A DNA stretch of 64,000 bases from Acetobacter sp. UBA5411 (lineage in GTDB: Bacteria > Pseudomonadota > Alphaproteobacteria > Acetobacterales > Acetobacteraceae): contig NZ_DHNR01000040.1 of NCBI RefSeq assembly GCF_002409645.1, positions 67,954 through 131,953 of the forward strand. Direction: 5' to 3'. How positions within the stretch are numbered: the first letter of the stretch is position 1; the number at the start of each line of letters is the position of its first letter. Positions 36,858 through 45,774 of the stretch are shown here, in pieces. The notes below the pieces were generated by a model. It did no database searches. It saw only the letters and a list, made by a program, of their open reading frames with translations, and was not told the origin of the DNA. A program made the translations under genes and the position numbers.

Positions 36858-37705
36858 GCTCCATCAAACGCTCCGAACCGGCGGGCCAGCAGCATGTAAG
36901 CACCAACCACGACAAGAAGGATCATGGAATAGGCTGCTGCAAACGGAATGTTTCCCGATACACCGACATTGGAATAGACCACGTTGCCGATAAATTCGGA
37001 TCCAGCCCCTCCAACCAGCATCGGCGTGACATATTCGCCCAGCGTGACAGCAAATGTGAACACCGACCCTGCCGCCATGCCGGGGATAGCGAGAGGAAAG
37101 ATCACCGTCCGGAATGTCTGGAACGGCGTGGCGCCCATATCCCCAGCCGCATCAGGAAGAGAGGCCGGAATGCGTTCCAGAGCGGACACAAGTGGCATCA
37201 GCATGAAAGGCAGCCACAGATAGGTAAACACGATCCATAAAGCGACGTTGGTGAAAGCGAATGACTGCTCCGGCAATCCTGCCGTTCTCAGAAACCAGTT
37301 CAGCACGCCATCATGACCAAGGATCAGCCTCCAGGAATAAATCCGCGCCAGCATGCTCGACCAGAGCGGGAGCGCCACCAGCACAAGCAGCACCAGTTTC
37401 ATACGCGGACCAACCTTGCGGGCAATGACGTAAGCCAGCGGCCACGCAAGGATGATATCCGTAATCGTGACCAGCACCGCAATGCCGATCGTCCGCTCCG
37501 CAATGACACGATAGGTGCTATCCGTGGCGAGGATACGGAAATTGTCCAGCGTCCACTCGTGAAGTATCTCGCCGGACATTGAATCGACCTGCCAGAAGGC
37601 CGAAAGCAACAGGGCAAACAGACTGCCCAGATAAAAAACTGTTAGCCACCCGAACGGGGGCAACAGCAGGGCCACATGCCCCAGAAGCTTCCGACCGCCC
37701 GTCAT
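36854..37705 (-). CDS. ydcU: Putrescine/spermidine ABC transporter permease (PotB/YdcU type)
   Basis: This is a 283-residue permease with six helices. The first follows the basic N-terminus (MTGGRKLLGHVALLLPPFGWLTVFYLGSLFALL), and the EAA loop is PDAAGDMGATPFQTFRTVIFPLA. I chose the ATG at 37705, which shares one base with the binding-protein stop (TAATG), a usual coupling arrangement; an in-frame ATG at 37726 would overlap by 22 bases. The YLWLPFMLMPLVSALERIP helix and TLGEYVTPMLVGG near the C-terminus are characteristic of the PotB group. Confidence 0.88.
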   Translation of the reverse strand: MTGGRKLLGHVALLLPPFGWLTVFYLGSLFALLLSAFWQVDSMSGEILHEWTLDNFRILATDSTYRVIAERTIGIAVLVTITDIILAWPLAYVIARKVGPRMKLVLLVLVALPLWSSMLARIYSWRLILGHDGVLNWFLRTAGLPEQSFAFTNVALWIVFTYLWLPFMLMPLVSALERIPASLPDAAGDMGATPFQTFRTVIFPLAIPGMAAGSVFTFAVTLGEYVTPMLVGGAGSEFIGNVVYSNVGVSGNIPFAAAYSMILLVVVGAYMLLARRFGAFDGA

Positions 37706-38844
37706 TACTGTTTGACCTGCTGCCATGCACGCTGCCAGGCAGCATAATCGAGACAGTTATTCTGGCCATTCCCACACTGTTTAACAGGTGTTTTCCAGAA
37801 CTTGATGGTCGAGAAATAGGCTGCCGAGGCATCAGCATGGTACTGCTTGCATGAACCGGGCTGCATCGTATCCATCTCCGCACAGGCCTTGGTGTTCGCC
37901 GGTGTTTCTCCAAAAGACAGCGCCTGCTGGGCCTGCACCTTCGGCGTCATCACATGATTGATCCACAGATAGGCGCAGTTCGGATGCTCCGCGTGAGTGC
38001 TGATCATCCATGTGTCAGCCCAACCGGTGGCCCCTTCAGTCGGGATGGTATCCTGCACAGGCACATTAGCAGCCCGCAGCGTGTTCGCCTGATACGGCCA
38101 CGCTGCACCAACCTGCGCATCTCCACTCTTGAACAGATCAACTTCGTCTGAAGCCAGCGCCCAGTATTTCTTGACCAGAGGCCGCTGTTCTTTCAGCAGC
38201 GCCACCACCGCATCCATCTGCGGCTGCGTCAGCTCATATGGATCCGTGATACCCAGTTCCGGCTTGGTGTGCGACAGATACAGCGCCGCATCTGCAATCT
38301 GGATCGGGTTGTCCGGCACCGTAATGACGCCCGTATGCGCCTTGTCATAAATGACAGACCAGCTTGTCGGAGCGGTTGTGATCGTTTTCGTATTCCACAT
38401 GAGGACATTCGGTCCCCACTCATAGGATACACCGTAATGAACGCCCTTCACCGTGTTGAAGGAGGGCTCCTTGAGTTCCGGCATAAGATCAGCATAAGCC
38501 GGGATCAGACTCATGTTTACAGGCTGCACATTCTTGCCAAAAATCAACCGAAGCGCTGCATCACCGGACGCCGAAACAACATCAAACCCCTTGCCGCCAC
38601 CCATGCGGGTCAGCGCCACCATCTCGTCGGACGAACCGACATATTTACGATGGACCTTGCATCCTGACTGCTGTTCAAACGGTTTGACCCAGGCGTCGTC
38701 TGCGTAACCTTCCCACGCAACGACATTCAGATCGCCTTCGCCTTTCCCTATGGAAGTCGGAAGATCCGCCGCGCGTGCCTGCGCCATTATCGCGGTGCAA
38801 CAGGTAGCCAGAAGCAGTGCACTGAAACCCTTCATGGTCGTCAT
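37705..38844 (-). CDS. ydcS: Periplasmic putrescine-binding protein (PotD/YdcS type)
   Basis: This is a 379-residue periplasmic substrate-binding protein with a signal peptide (MTTMKGFSALLLATCCTAIMAQARA). The mature N-terminus LNVVAWEGYADDAWVKPFEQQSGCKV matches polyamine-binding proteins, where an early Trp and Glu line the amine site. FDVVSASGDAALRL, YEWGPNVLMWNTK and GATGWADTWMIS are further landmarks. A pair of Cys near the C-terminus (KQCGNGQNNCLDY) may form a disulphide. ATG 38844 has AGGA seven bases upstream. In E. coli, YdcS also has polyhydroxybutyrate-related activity, so substrate assignment is by family and context. Confidence 0.88.
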   Translation of the reverse strand: MTTMKGFSALLLATCCTAIMAQARAADLPTSIGKGEGDLNVVAWEGYADDAWVKPFEQQSGCKVHRKYVGSSDEMVALTRMGGGKGFDVVSASGDAALRLIFGKNVQPVNMSLIPAYADLMPELKEPSFNTVKGVHYGVSYEWGPNVLMWNTKTITTAPTSWSVIYDKAHTGVITVPDNPIQIADAALYLSHTKPELGITDPYELTQPQMDAVVALLKEQRPLVKKYWALASDEVDLFKSGDAQVGAAWPYQANTLRAANVPVQDTIPTEGATGWADTWMISTHAEHPNCAYLWINHVMTPKVQAQQALSFGETPANTKACAEMDTMQPGSCKQYHADASAAYFSTIKFWKTPVKQCGNGQNNCLDYAAWQRAWQQVKQ

Positions 38845-38883
38845 CCTTTCTTCCTGAAAACACAAGACATTCCGAAAACACCC

Positions 38884-39900
38884 TTACGATGAAAGAGGAT
38901 AGGCAGACTCTTTCGACCATACAGCCCGGACGGCCATATTCTCGCTCAACCCACGTGCCTGACGTGATGGCACCATGGCGGTGACACCCGTGTCACCGTC
39001 GGCCCCTGTTACACGACAACGTGTGACCGGACCGAGATAGGAAATCTCCTGAACGAGGCCCGGCAAACCATCTTCATGGGATGCCAGCGCATAATCCTGC
39101 TGTTCCAGCCGGATATCTTCCGGTCGCAGCAGAATCTCCCGCCCATTTTCATGCAAGATATTGGATGATCCGATAAAACGAGCGACAAAACCGCTCGCCG
39201 GCCGTTCGTACAGCTCTTCCGGCGTCCCGATCTGTTCAATGACACCTTCCGAAAAAACGGCGATACGGTCACTCATGCTCAGCGCCTCTTCCTGATCATG
39301 CGTGACATAAACAAAGGTTATGCCAGTCTGTTTCTGAATATTCTTCAGCTCCACCTGCATCTCGCGACGCAGCTTCAGATCCAGAGCACCCAGCGGTTCG
39401 TCCAGCAGAATCAGGGAGGGTTCATTCACCAGCGCACGCGCCAGCGCCACACGCTGTCTCTGTCCACCCGAAAGCTGGGAAGGACGACGGTCTCCGACAG
39501 CCTCCAGATGCACCATGGCGAGAGCCTTCGTGGCGCGTTCGCTCCGCTCGGCTTTCCCCACGCCCCTGATCTTCATGCCATAAGCGACATTATCCTGAAG
39601 GCTCATATGCGGAAACAACGCATAGTCCTGAAACATCGTGTTGACATCACGTCTGTACGGAGGAAGGCTTGTAACCTTGTCGCCACCGAGAAAAACCTCT
39701 CCGGAATCCGGCAACTCAAATCCGCCGATCAGCCGCAGCGTGGTGGTCTTTCCGGAACCTGACGGACCCAGCATGGTAAAGAACTCGCCACGTCGGATGG
39801 TCAGATCAATGCCTTTCAGAACAGGCTTGCCGTGACCATAGGATTTGGTCAGAGCCGTCAGGCTGACCGCTGGCGCATGCAGGGAAGACTCATCCGTCAT
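38884..39900 (-). CDS. ydcT: Polyamine ABC transporter ATP-binding protein (PotA/YdcT type)
   Basis: This is a 338-residue ABC ATPase with Walker A GPSGSGKTT, the Q-loop VNTMFQDYALFPHMS, the signature QLSGGQRQRVALARAL, Walker B LILLDEPLGALD and the switch HDQEEAL. A C-terminal TOBE regulatory domain follows (LLRPEDIRL..., RCRVTGADGDTG), as in PotA. It begins five bases after the patD stop; an ATG at 39915 overlapping patD is possible but has no ribosome-binding site. It powers the YdcSUV importer encoded next. Confidence 0.92.
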   Translation of the reverse strand: MTDESSLHAPAVSLTALTKSYGHGKPVLKGIDLTIRRGEFFTMLGPSGSGKTTTLRLIGGFELPDSGEVFLGGDKVTSLPPYRRDVNTMFQDYALFPHMSLQDNVAYGMKIRGVGKAERSERATKALAMVHLEAVGDRRPSQLSGGQRQRVALARALVNEPSLILLDEPLGALDLKLRREMQVELKNIQKQTGITFVYVTHDQEEALSMSDRIAVFSEGVIEQIGTPEELYERPASGFVARFIGSSNILHENGREILLRPEDIRLEQQDYALASHEDGLPGLVQEISYLGPVTRCRVTGADGDTGVTAMVPSRQARGLSENMAVRAVWSKESAYPLSS

Positions 39901-39905
39901 TATTG

Positions 39906-41336
39906 TCAGTTCCATTTTACCATGACATGCCGGGACACCGTGTAATCCTCGAGAGACCCGAGGCTCATATCCTTGCCGTAGCCGGAATTGCGGAATCCAC
40001 CATGCGGCATTTCATTGACCAGCATGAAATGTGTATTGACCCACGTGCATCCGTACCGAAGACGTGATGCCGTCTCCATGCCGCGACCGATATTTCCGGT
40101 CCAGACGGAAGAAGCCAGTCCATAGGGGGAACTGTTCACATTCTGGATGACTGCATCCATATCCCGACAGCGCGTGACGGATACAACGGGACCGAAAACT
40201 TCCCGCTCCACAATTTCATCTCCGGGAAGCGCACCCGCGATCACAGTGGGTTTGTAGAAATACCCACCACCCGCCACCATATCGCCACCGGTTGTGATTT
40301 CGACGTGAGGGAGGTCCGCCGCACGCTCGACAAAGGCCGCCACGCGGGACCGCTGACGGGCGGAAATCAGAGGCGGTATCTCGTTCTTTTTATCATCCTT
40401 TTTGCCAAAAGAGATTTTTTTGACTGAAGCCGTCAGATCGGCAACCAGACGGTCATAAATCTTCTCGTCCGCATAGACCCGACACGCCGCCGTGCAGTCC
40501 TGTCCTGCGTTGTAATATCCGAAGGTCCGCACGCCCTGCACAACAGCCTCCAGATCAGCATCATCATAGACAATGACCGGCGCTTTCCCGCCCAGCTCCA
40601 GATGTGTCCGTTTTACGGAGCGGGCAGCGGCAGCGATGACCTTCCTTCCTGTCGCGATGTCTCCTGTAAGCGATACCATGTCGACGTTCGGATGCTCCAG
40701 AAGCAGTTGCCCGACAGAGTTCCCTCTGCCCAGAACGATATTGACCACGCCAGGCGGAAATATCTCCGCAAAAATTCTTCCAAGGTGCAGAATTGTGAAA
40801 GGCGTGTTCTCGGAAGGCTTGATGACACAACTGTTGCCCGCAGCCAGAGCCGGAGCCAGTTTCCATGTCGCCAACAACAGAGGGTAATTCCAAGGCGCAA
40901 TACACGCCACCACGCCCACTGGTGCCCGTCGCAACATGGACGTGTGTCCTGCCAGATACTCTCCGGCGACAGGACCGCTCAGATTTCTGGCTGCGGAAGC
41001 GAAAAAACGAAAACAGTCAACTATGGCCGGAATTTCGTCACTCAATATCAGATGACGGGGCTTGCCTGTATTTCTGGCTTCCAGTTCGGCAAATGTTTCT
41101 GCGTCCCGCTCAATGGCATCGGCCACCTTCAACAGACACATGGAACGTTCGGCCGGTGTCGTCATGGACCAGACCGGAAAAGCCTCAGCCGCCGCCAGCA
41201 CTGCTGCATCAACCTGTTCCGCTGAGGCGTTTGCCATCTCCATGATGACGTCGCCTGTCATCGGCGAAAAGAGTGTCTCGTTCTCTCCCTCGCCTTCGAC
41301 AAAAGCTGAGCCAATCAACATTCTGGTCAGCACCAT
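39906..41336 (-). CDS. patD: Aldehyde dehydrogenase, probable gamma-aminobutyraldehyde dehydrogenase
   Basis: This is a 476-residue NAD-dependent aldehyde dehydrogenase. It has the Rossmann-site IAPWNYPLLLATWKLAPALAAGN, SENTPFTIL, the VSLTGDIATGRKV loop, LELGGKAPVIV with the general-base Glu, the nucleophile Cys in NAGQDCTAACRV and EVFGPVVSV. It resembles YdcW/PatD, which oxidises 4-aminobutanal to GABA; betaine-aldehyde dehydrogenase is the nearest alternative. It is the first gene of the putrescine operon, directly before the ATPase gene. ATG 41336 has AAGGG five bases upstream; a GTG two codons earlier is less likely. An inverted repeat lies about 100 bp upstream. Confidence 0.9.
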   Translation of the reverse strand: MVLTRMLIGSAFVEGEGENETLFSPMTGDVIMEMANASAEQVDAAVLAAAEAFPVWSMTTPAERSMCLLKVADAIERDAETFAELEARNTGKPRHLILSDEIPAIVDCFRFFASAARNLSGPVAGEYLAGHTSMLRRAPVGVVACIAPWNYPLLLATWKLAPALAAGNSCVIKPSENTPFTILHLGRIFAEIFPPGVVNIVLGRGNSVGQLLLEHPNVDMVSLTGDIATGRKVIAAAARSVKRTHLELGGKAPVIVYDDADLEAVVQGVRTFGYYNAGQDCTAACRVYADEKIYDRLVADLTASVKKISFGKKDDKKNEIPPLISARQRSRVAAFVERAADLPHVEITTGGDMVAGGGYFYKPTVIAGALPGDEIVEREVFGPVVSVTRCRDMDAVIQNVNSSPYGLASSVWTGNIGRGMETASRLRYGCTWVNTHFMLVNEMPHGGFRNSGYGKDMSLGSLEDYTVSRHVMVKWN

Positions 41337-41433
41337 GCACACCCTTCAAGACAGCAGATCACTGGCAATCCGTCTGATATCTGAACCGTGGCATACGTTA
41401 CGATACCAAACCAATATATAATGCCAATAAGAA

Positions 41434-41452
41434 GTATCGGATATACCGATAC
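41434..41452. promoter_or_regulatory. Palindrome upstream of patD (candidate LysR operator)
   Basis: A perfect inverted repeat, GTATCGG-ATATA-CCGATAC, lies 98 bp before the patD start. The inner TCGGATATACCGA fits the T-N11-A LTTR box. It sits between patD and the rightward permease gene, so it could control either. Confidence 0.55.
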
Positions 41453-41617
41453 GTTATCAACGCATTGATATATAAAATTTATTTTTGTTATTTCTGTTTT
41501 TCATCGCGGTAATTTTATGTTTTTCCGATGAATCAACTCTTCAAAAGCCAGTTCATGAAAATGAGTCGCTTTCGGTACATACCGGTGTGTCTTTTCTTCA
41601 GGACATCTTTCTGATCC

Positions 41618-41632
41618 ATCGATTATATCGAT
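41618..41632. promoter_or_regulatory. Second palindrome in the patD-permease intergenic region
   Basis: The inverted repeat ATCGAT-TAT-ATCGAT is perfect. Close by, TATTGGCATTA (41640-41650) is the exact reverse complement of TAATGCCAATA at 41419-41429. These are candidate binding sites for a dimeric regulator; no protein can be assigned. Confidence 0.4.
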
Positions 41633-42207
41633 AATGCGGTATTGGCATTAGAGACTGGTGCATAATCAAAACAATTGTCTAAGCTCCAGAAACAATACCA
41701 TGATCTTAGAATCCGGCACTCGTGTATCCACCTACAGCAGCGACTTCACCACACACGAACACTGGGAGATGCTTGCAGATGATCCCATCGTCCTCAGTAA
41801 AAAGTCGCCCTGTTTACTTGCCGTTCGGATTCAGCACGGATGTGTGGTGTTCATCAATACTGGCAGCCAATTCTCGTTTCGACAGACCCCGGTTGCTAAG
41901 CGTGGCGTTGCAGCGCCTTTATTCCCTGCCCCGCTCCCATATCATTCTGCTCAACATCCGGACCTGCTTCACCAGCTTCCGTGATCTGTGCTGGGTACCG
42001 AAATGGGGACGCCACCTCCATCGCATGCTTCGCGAAATCCCTCCGAAGCAGATTATCTACATAGAGACTGATCCGTTTCCTGCCGACAGCTGTGACTTCC
42101 CACGCCTCTTTCGATGACGCCTCCCGAACCGCGTCGGATATCCAGTCGCTTAGTCCAGTCACCTGTCCCGGCTTAACAGCACGCCTCCACGCAGCAAGGA
42201 ATTTTTC

Positions 42208-43695
42208 ATGGACCATCCCCACATCAGTTCACCGGAAGACGATGCCCGGCTTGAGGCGCTCGGCGTAAAATCCGATTTCGACCGTTCCATGTCCATGCTT
42301 GAGAATTTCGCTCTCGGCTTTACCTATCTTTCGCCTGTCGTCGGCGTCTACACGCTGTTCGACAGCAGCCTGCAGACAGGTGGAAGCCCGATGATCTGGT
42401 CCTATGTCATCGCCGGACTGGGGCAGTTTCTGGTGGCCCTCATTTTTGGCGAGGTAGTCTCGCAGTTTCCGATATCTGGCGGAATCTACCCATGGGCCCG
42501 GCGTCTCGTCGGACGCAAATGGTCATGGGTGACAGCGTGGGTATATGTCTGGGCGCTTTTCACCACCATCGCGGCTGTCGCCACTGGAGCTGCACCCTTC
42601 CTCGCCCTGCTGACCGGCGCGCCCAGCACGCCTTTTATCACAACAGCTATCGCTCTCGCGCTCATCATCTTTTCAACGGCATGCAATCTCGCGGGCACAA
42701 AACTGCTCGCCAGAGTGGCCATGTTCGGGTTTGTCTGCGAGCTGGTGGGAGCCCTGTTCGTCGGCGGGTATCTGCTGATGTTCCATCGGGTCAATTCACT
42801 GGGGTCACTGCTGGACCCTATGAATGCGGCCCCTGTGAACGGCAGCTATCTTCCGGCTTTTCTCGCCGCTTCCCTGCTTGGGCTATTTTCTTGTTACGGC
42901 TTCGAGGCCTGCGGGGATGTCGCTGAGGAAATTCCCAATCCCGGACGCCAGATTCCCAAGGCCATGCGTATGACGATCTATATCGGCGTCGGCGCTTCCA
43001 TCTTTGCCTGCGCCGCTCTGCTGCTGGCTGTGCCCAATATTCCCGCCGTTATTTCCGGCGAAACTCCCAACGCCCTGAGCGATGTCCTGCTGAACGCCTT
43101 TGGTTCCACTGGCACAAAGGGCGTGGCGGCCATTGTCATGGTCTCGTTCATGTCCTGCGTGCTCAGCCTTCAGGCCGCCGTAAGCCGTCTGATCTACTCC
43201 TTCTCCCGTGATCGCATGATCCCCGGCGCAAAGGCGCTTTCCCGCATCTCCCCTCACAGCCATGTTCCAACAACAGCGCTGTTCGTGGCAGGACTGGTGC
43301 CGAGCGCCATCGCCGTGCTGGGTTTCTTTGCCGCCGACGCTCTGACCACCATCGTCAGCTTCGCGGTCGTCGGCATCTACGTGGCTTTCCAGATGGTCGT
43401 CGCCGGAGCGCTCTACGCACGGTTTCGCGGCTGGCAGCCAAGTGGCGACTTCACCCTTGGACGCTGGGGAACCGCCATCAATATCGCGGCTCTCATTTAC
43501 GGCGTTCTGGCGATCATCAACATTCTCTGGCCCCGCACGCCGGATGCCCCGTGGTACATCAACTATTCAATGCTTATCGGACTTATCGTCGTCGTTGTCT
43601 CGGCATTGGTTTATCTCGCCGTCGGCCGTCCGCATCTCCGTGGCACAACGGGTTACGCCGATGCGTGGCTGATTTCGCCCCGCAAAAGCAGATAG
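42208..43695 (+). CDS. APC-superfamily amino acid/amine permease
   Basis: This is a 495-residue inner-membrane transporter with about 12-14 helices. A cytoplasmic N-terminus (MDHPHISSPEDDARLEALG, then KSDFDRSMSMLENFALGFTYLSPVVGVYTLF) leads into TM1. The loop FSCYGFEACGDVAEEIPNPGRQIPKAMR is the APC motif between TM6 and TM7. It fits the amino acid/choline/GABA permease branch. It sits beside the putrescine/GABA cluster and shares an intergenic region with patD, so GABA or a related amine is a reasonable guess that sequence alone cannot settle. Its ATG has AAGGA eight bases upstream. Confidence 0.85.
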   Translation: MDHPHISSPEDDARLEALGVKSDFDRSMSMLENFALGFTYLSPVVGVYTLFDSSLQTGGSPMIWSYVIAGLGQFLVALIFGEVVSQFPISGGIYPWARRLVGRKWSWVTAWVYVWALFTTIAAVATGAAPFLALLTGAPSTPFITTAIALALIIFSTACNLAGTKLLARVAMFGFVCELVGALFVGGYLLMFHRVNSLGSLLDPMNAAPVNGSYLPAFLAASLLGLFSCYGFEACGDVAEEIPNPGRQIPKAMRMTIYIGVGASIFACAALLLAVPNIPAVISGETPNALSDVLLNAFGSTGTKGVAAIVMVSFMSCVLSLQAAVSRLIYSFSRDRMIPGAKALSRISPHSHVPTTALFVAGLVPSAIAVLGFFAADALTTIVSFAVVGIYVAFQMVVAGALYARFRGWQPSGDFTLGRWGTAINIAALIYGVLAIINILWPRTPDAPWYINYSMLIGLIVVVVSALVYLAVGRPHLRGTTGYADAWLISPRKSR

Positions 43696-44008
43696 TTTTA
43701 AAGGGTGTTCGTTCAATCTTTTTCAGATCATAAAATTATTTTGGGAAAGCTTCTTCACAAGGCTTTCCCAAAAATCTCTCTGAAGATGTGACGATACATC
43801 GCATCGCAGCTTCTACAATCAAGACCAACGCGACGCTATCACGTCTGGCTTCATCGCAGCCGCATTCACCCTTCCATTTCCCCGGATAAGTTCAGCACCT
43901 CTTCTGTGCGACAAAAGCCTGCGATAAATTTATCGCTCTCACGGCTTTTCCACCCTCCGACATTACTGCAATAGCTTCACACTTCATCACCACAGCAAGC
44001 TATTGATC
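43696..44008. other. Intergenic region between permease and exporter genes
   Basis: This 313-bp region has no gene. It contains the permease terminator at 43739-43773. The remainder presumably holds the promoter of the RhtA-like gene, but no convincing -35/-10 pair was seen. Confidence 0.4.
43739..43773. terminator. Hairpin terminator after the APC permease gene
   Basis: A 12-bp stem (TTTTGGGAAAGC with GCTTTCCCAAAA) with an 11-base loop lies 43 bp after the permease stop. The stem ends in A/T runs, and the T-run after it is weak on the plus strand. Confidence 0.65.
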
Positions 44009-44881
44009 ATGCGCTCCCCGCTCTCCCGTCAGACACAGACCGAACTTCTCCCTCCCGGTGCGGTCGTGCTCGCCATGGTGTCCATCACAACCGGCGTCTC
44101 CTTTGCCCGAACCCTGTTTCCACTGATTGGGGCGTCCGCAACAACGGTCCTGCGACTTGGTCTCGCCTCAATCATTCTCGCCATCATCATGCGGATCTGG
44201 CGCATCAGGATACCCCTCCGCACATTACCGGCCATTCTCCCTTACGGGATGTCCCTCGGAATCATGAATCTGCTGTTTTATATGGCTATTTCACGAATTC
44301 CACTCGGCATCGCCCTTGCCGTGGAGTTCATGGGGCCACTGGTTCTTGCCGTTTCCTTTTCCCGTAACAAAAGCGATTTTCTGTGGACAGGTCTGGCTGT
44401 GGTCGGCCTGTTTCTCTTGCTGCCGTTAAGGCACGATCCGCATCCCGTCGATCCAACAGGCATGCTTTTTGCCCTCGGCGCAGGCGTCTGCTGGGCGATC
44501 TATATTCTGGCAGGCAAGAAGGCCGGCGCTGCTTTTGGGACCTATGCCCCCACGCTGGGGATGATTACAGCCACTCTGACAATTCTGCCTTTCGGCATCA
44601 CCCAATTCGGGAGCCAGTTGCTGCATCCTCATATCATCTGGGATGCTCTGGCGCTGGCGGCTCTCTCAAGCGCCTTTCCCTACTCGCTGGAAATGTATGC
44701 GCTGCGTCGCCTGCCAACAAAAACCTTCAGCGTGCTGACCAGTGGCGAACCGGCTGTCGGCGCCATCATGGGCGTGCTGCTGCTCGGGGAGCATCTTCCG
44801 CTCCCCGACTGGCTTGGCATCGCCGCCATTGTGACGGCCTCTCTTGGCACAACGCTAATGAATCGGCGAAAAACCGTTTAA
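44009..44881 (+). CDS. EamA-family exporter, RhtA-like
   Basis: This is a 290-residue ten-helix DMT transporter. The order of elements matches RhtA (threonine/homoserine exporter): PPGAVVLAMVSITTGVSFARTLFPLIGASATTVLRL, then IPLGIALAVEFMGPLVLAV, the second repeat ALGAGVCWAIYILAGKKAG, SSAFPYSLEMYALRRLP and the TSGEPAVGAIMGVLLLGE motif. The substrate is inferred by family. ATG 44009 is preferred over the TTG two codons before it. It converges on tonB. Confidence 0.85.
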   Translation: MRSPLSRQTQTELLPPGAVVLAMVSITTGVSFARTLFPLIGASATTVLRLGLASIILAIIMRIWRIRIPLRTLPAILPYGMSLGIMNLLFYMAISRIPLGIALAVEFMGPLVLAVSFSRNKSDFLWTGLAVVGLFLLLPLRHDPHPVDPTGMLFALGAGVCWAIYILAGKKAGAAFGTYAPTLGMITATLTILPFGITQFGSQLLHPHIIWDALALAALSSAFPYSLEMYALRRLPTKTFSVLTSGEPAVGAIMGVLLLGEHLPLPDWLGIAAIVTASLGTTLMNRRKTV

Positions 44882-44900
44882 CCAGTGGTTCTTTTCAGAA

Positions 44901-44916
44901 AGTGGAAAACTCCACT
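44901..44916. terminator. Small hairpin between convergent rhtA-like and tonB genes
   Basis: A 6-bp stem (AGTGGA with TCCACT) with an AAAC loop lies in the 44-bp gap between two convergent genes. It is short and lacks a T-run, so this is weak. Confidence 0.3.
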
Positions 44917-44925
44917 CTCTTCAAC

Positions 44926-45774
44926 TCACTCATGAACATAAAAATCCACCGGAACCGTCAGCATGAGCGGTTCGCCCGGCACGCTGTCCGGTGGCGGCGG
45001 CAGAGGTTCCGCCCGTCTGACCAGCGCCAGTGTTTCCTGATCAAGCAGCTCATATCCAGAGCTTTTCCTGAGACGGGCTGACAGGACATGACCTTTTCGA
45101 TCCATGGAAAAGAACAGAAGTGGCGTTCCTTCCTGTCGTTTGGATTGCGCTTCGGCTGGATAGCGCTTGAAGCGCTCCAGCTGGGCCAGTACCTGCCCCT
45201 GCCAGGTCACCTTTTCATGGGATGCACGCGAGGAAGAGGCGGCGGAAGTCGGTGCAGCCGCGGCCTCTGACGGCGGAGCTGCCGAAGACGGTGGAGCCGT
45301 ATTTTCCAGCGCAGGTGGCAGTTTGACCGGTTGCAGCTTCTGGGGAACAACCGGCGTCTTGACCTTCTTCCTTACAGGATGTGGCTTTTCCATTTTCGGC
45401 AAGGGCACCGGCGGATTGGGCGCAGGAGACGGCGGTGCAGTCAGTTCCGGCAGCGGCTCGGGTTCAGGAACAGGTTGCGCCTGTGTCTGTTGCGGGCCGG
45501 GCGGCGTATCCGTCTGTGGCGTCGAAGTAGCCGCAGGCAGTGGCGCAAGATCAATCGCGATGGCAGCGGGAGGAGGTGCATCCACAGGCTTTTCCACACG
45601 CGGCATATGGGTGACGGCCCAGAGCACGCCCAATGACAGTCCCGTCACCGCCAGCAGTGATGCGCCCCAGCGGATGTTTTCGCGCCGCTTCTCAAGACGC
45701 AGTCGGTATTCTTCCTGCTCTATAAAGGAAAGCCCACCCGGACCAGCATGACGTGTGACAATAAAGGCGCTCAT
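44926..45774 (-). CDS. tonB: TonB energy transducer
   Basis: This 282-residue TonB-family protein transmits proton-motive energy from ExbB/ExbD to outer-membrane receptors. It has a cytoplasmic basic segment, one membrane helix (WGASLLAVTGLSLGVLWAV) and a long periplasmic Pro-rich spacer (about 65-165, with PEPEPLPELTAPPSPAPNPP-like runs and the basic KPHPVRKKVKTP). The C-terminal TonB domain has LAQLERFKRYPAEAQSKRQEGTPLLFFSMDRKGHVLSARLRKSSGYELLDQETLALVRRAEPLP. It overlaps exbD by ATGA and is the last gene of the receptor operon. Confidence 0.93.
   Translation of the reverse strand: MSAFIVTRHAGPGGLSFIEQEEYRLRLEKRRENIRWGASLLAVTGLSLGVLWAVTHMPRVEKPVDAPPPAAIAIDLAPLPAATSTPQTDTPPGPQQTQAQPVPEPEPLPELTAPPSPAPNPPVPLPKMEKPHPVRKKVKTPVVPQKLQPVKLPPALENTAPPSSAAPPSEAAAAPTSAASSSRASHEKVTWQGQVLAQLERFKRYPAEAQSKRQEGTPLLFFSMDRKGHVLSARLRKSSGYELLDQETLALVRRAEPLPPPPDSVPGEPLMLTVPVDFYVHE

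Larger units (their letters stand above)
41337..42207. other. 871-bp intergenic region with inverted repeats and no clear gene
   Basis: The left half (to about 41660) is AT-rich and carries the palindromes described separately. The right half (41660-42120) is less AT-rich and has three open frames of 108-131 codons on both strands. None resembles a family I know, none has a good ribosome-binding site and they contradict one another. A decayed regulator gene is possible but not shown. Confidence 0.4.

Noticed and set aside
41896..42222. 108-codon minus-strand frame opposite the start of the APC permease
   Set aside because: Its start lies inside the permease coding region, it has no ribosome-binding site or family, and it conflicts with other frames in the same DNA.
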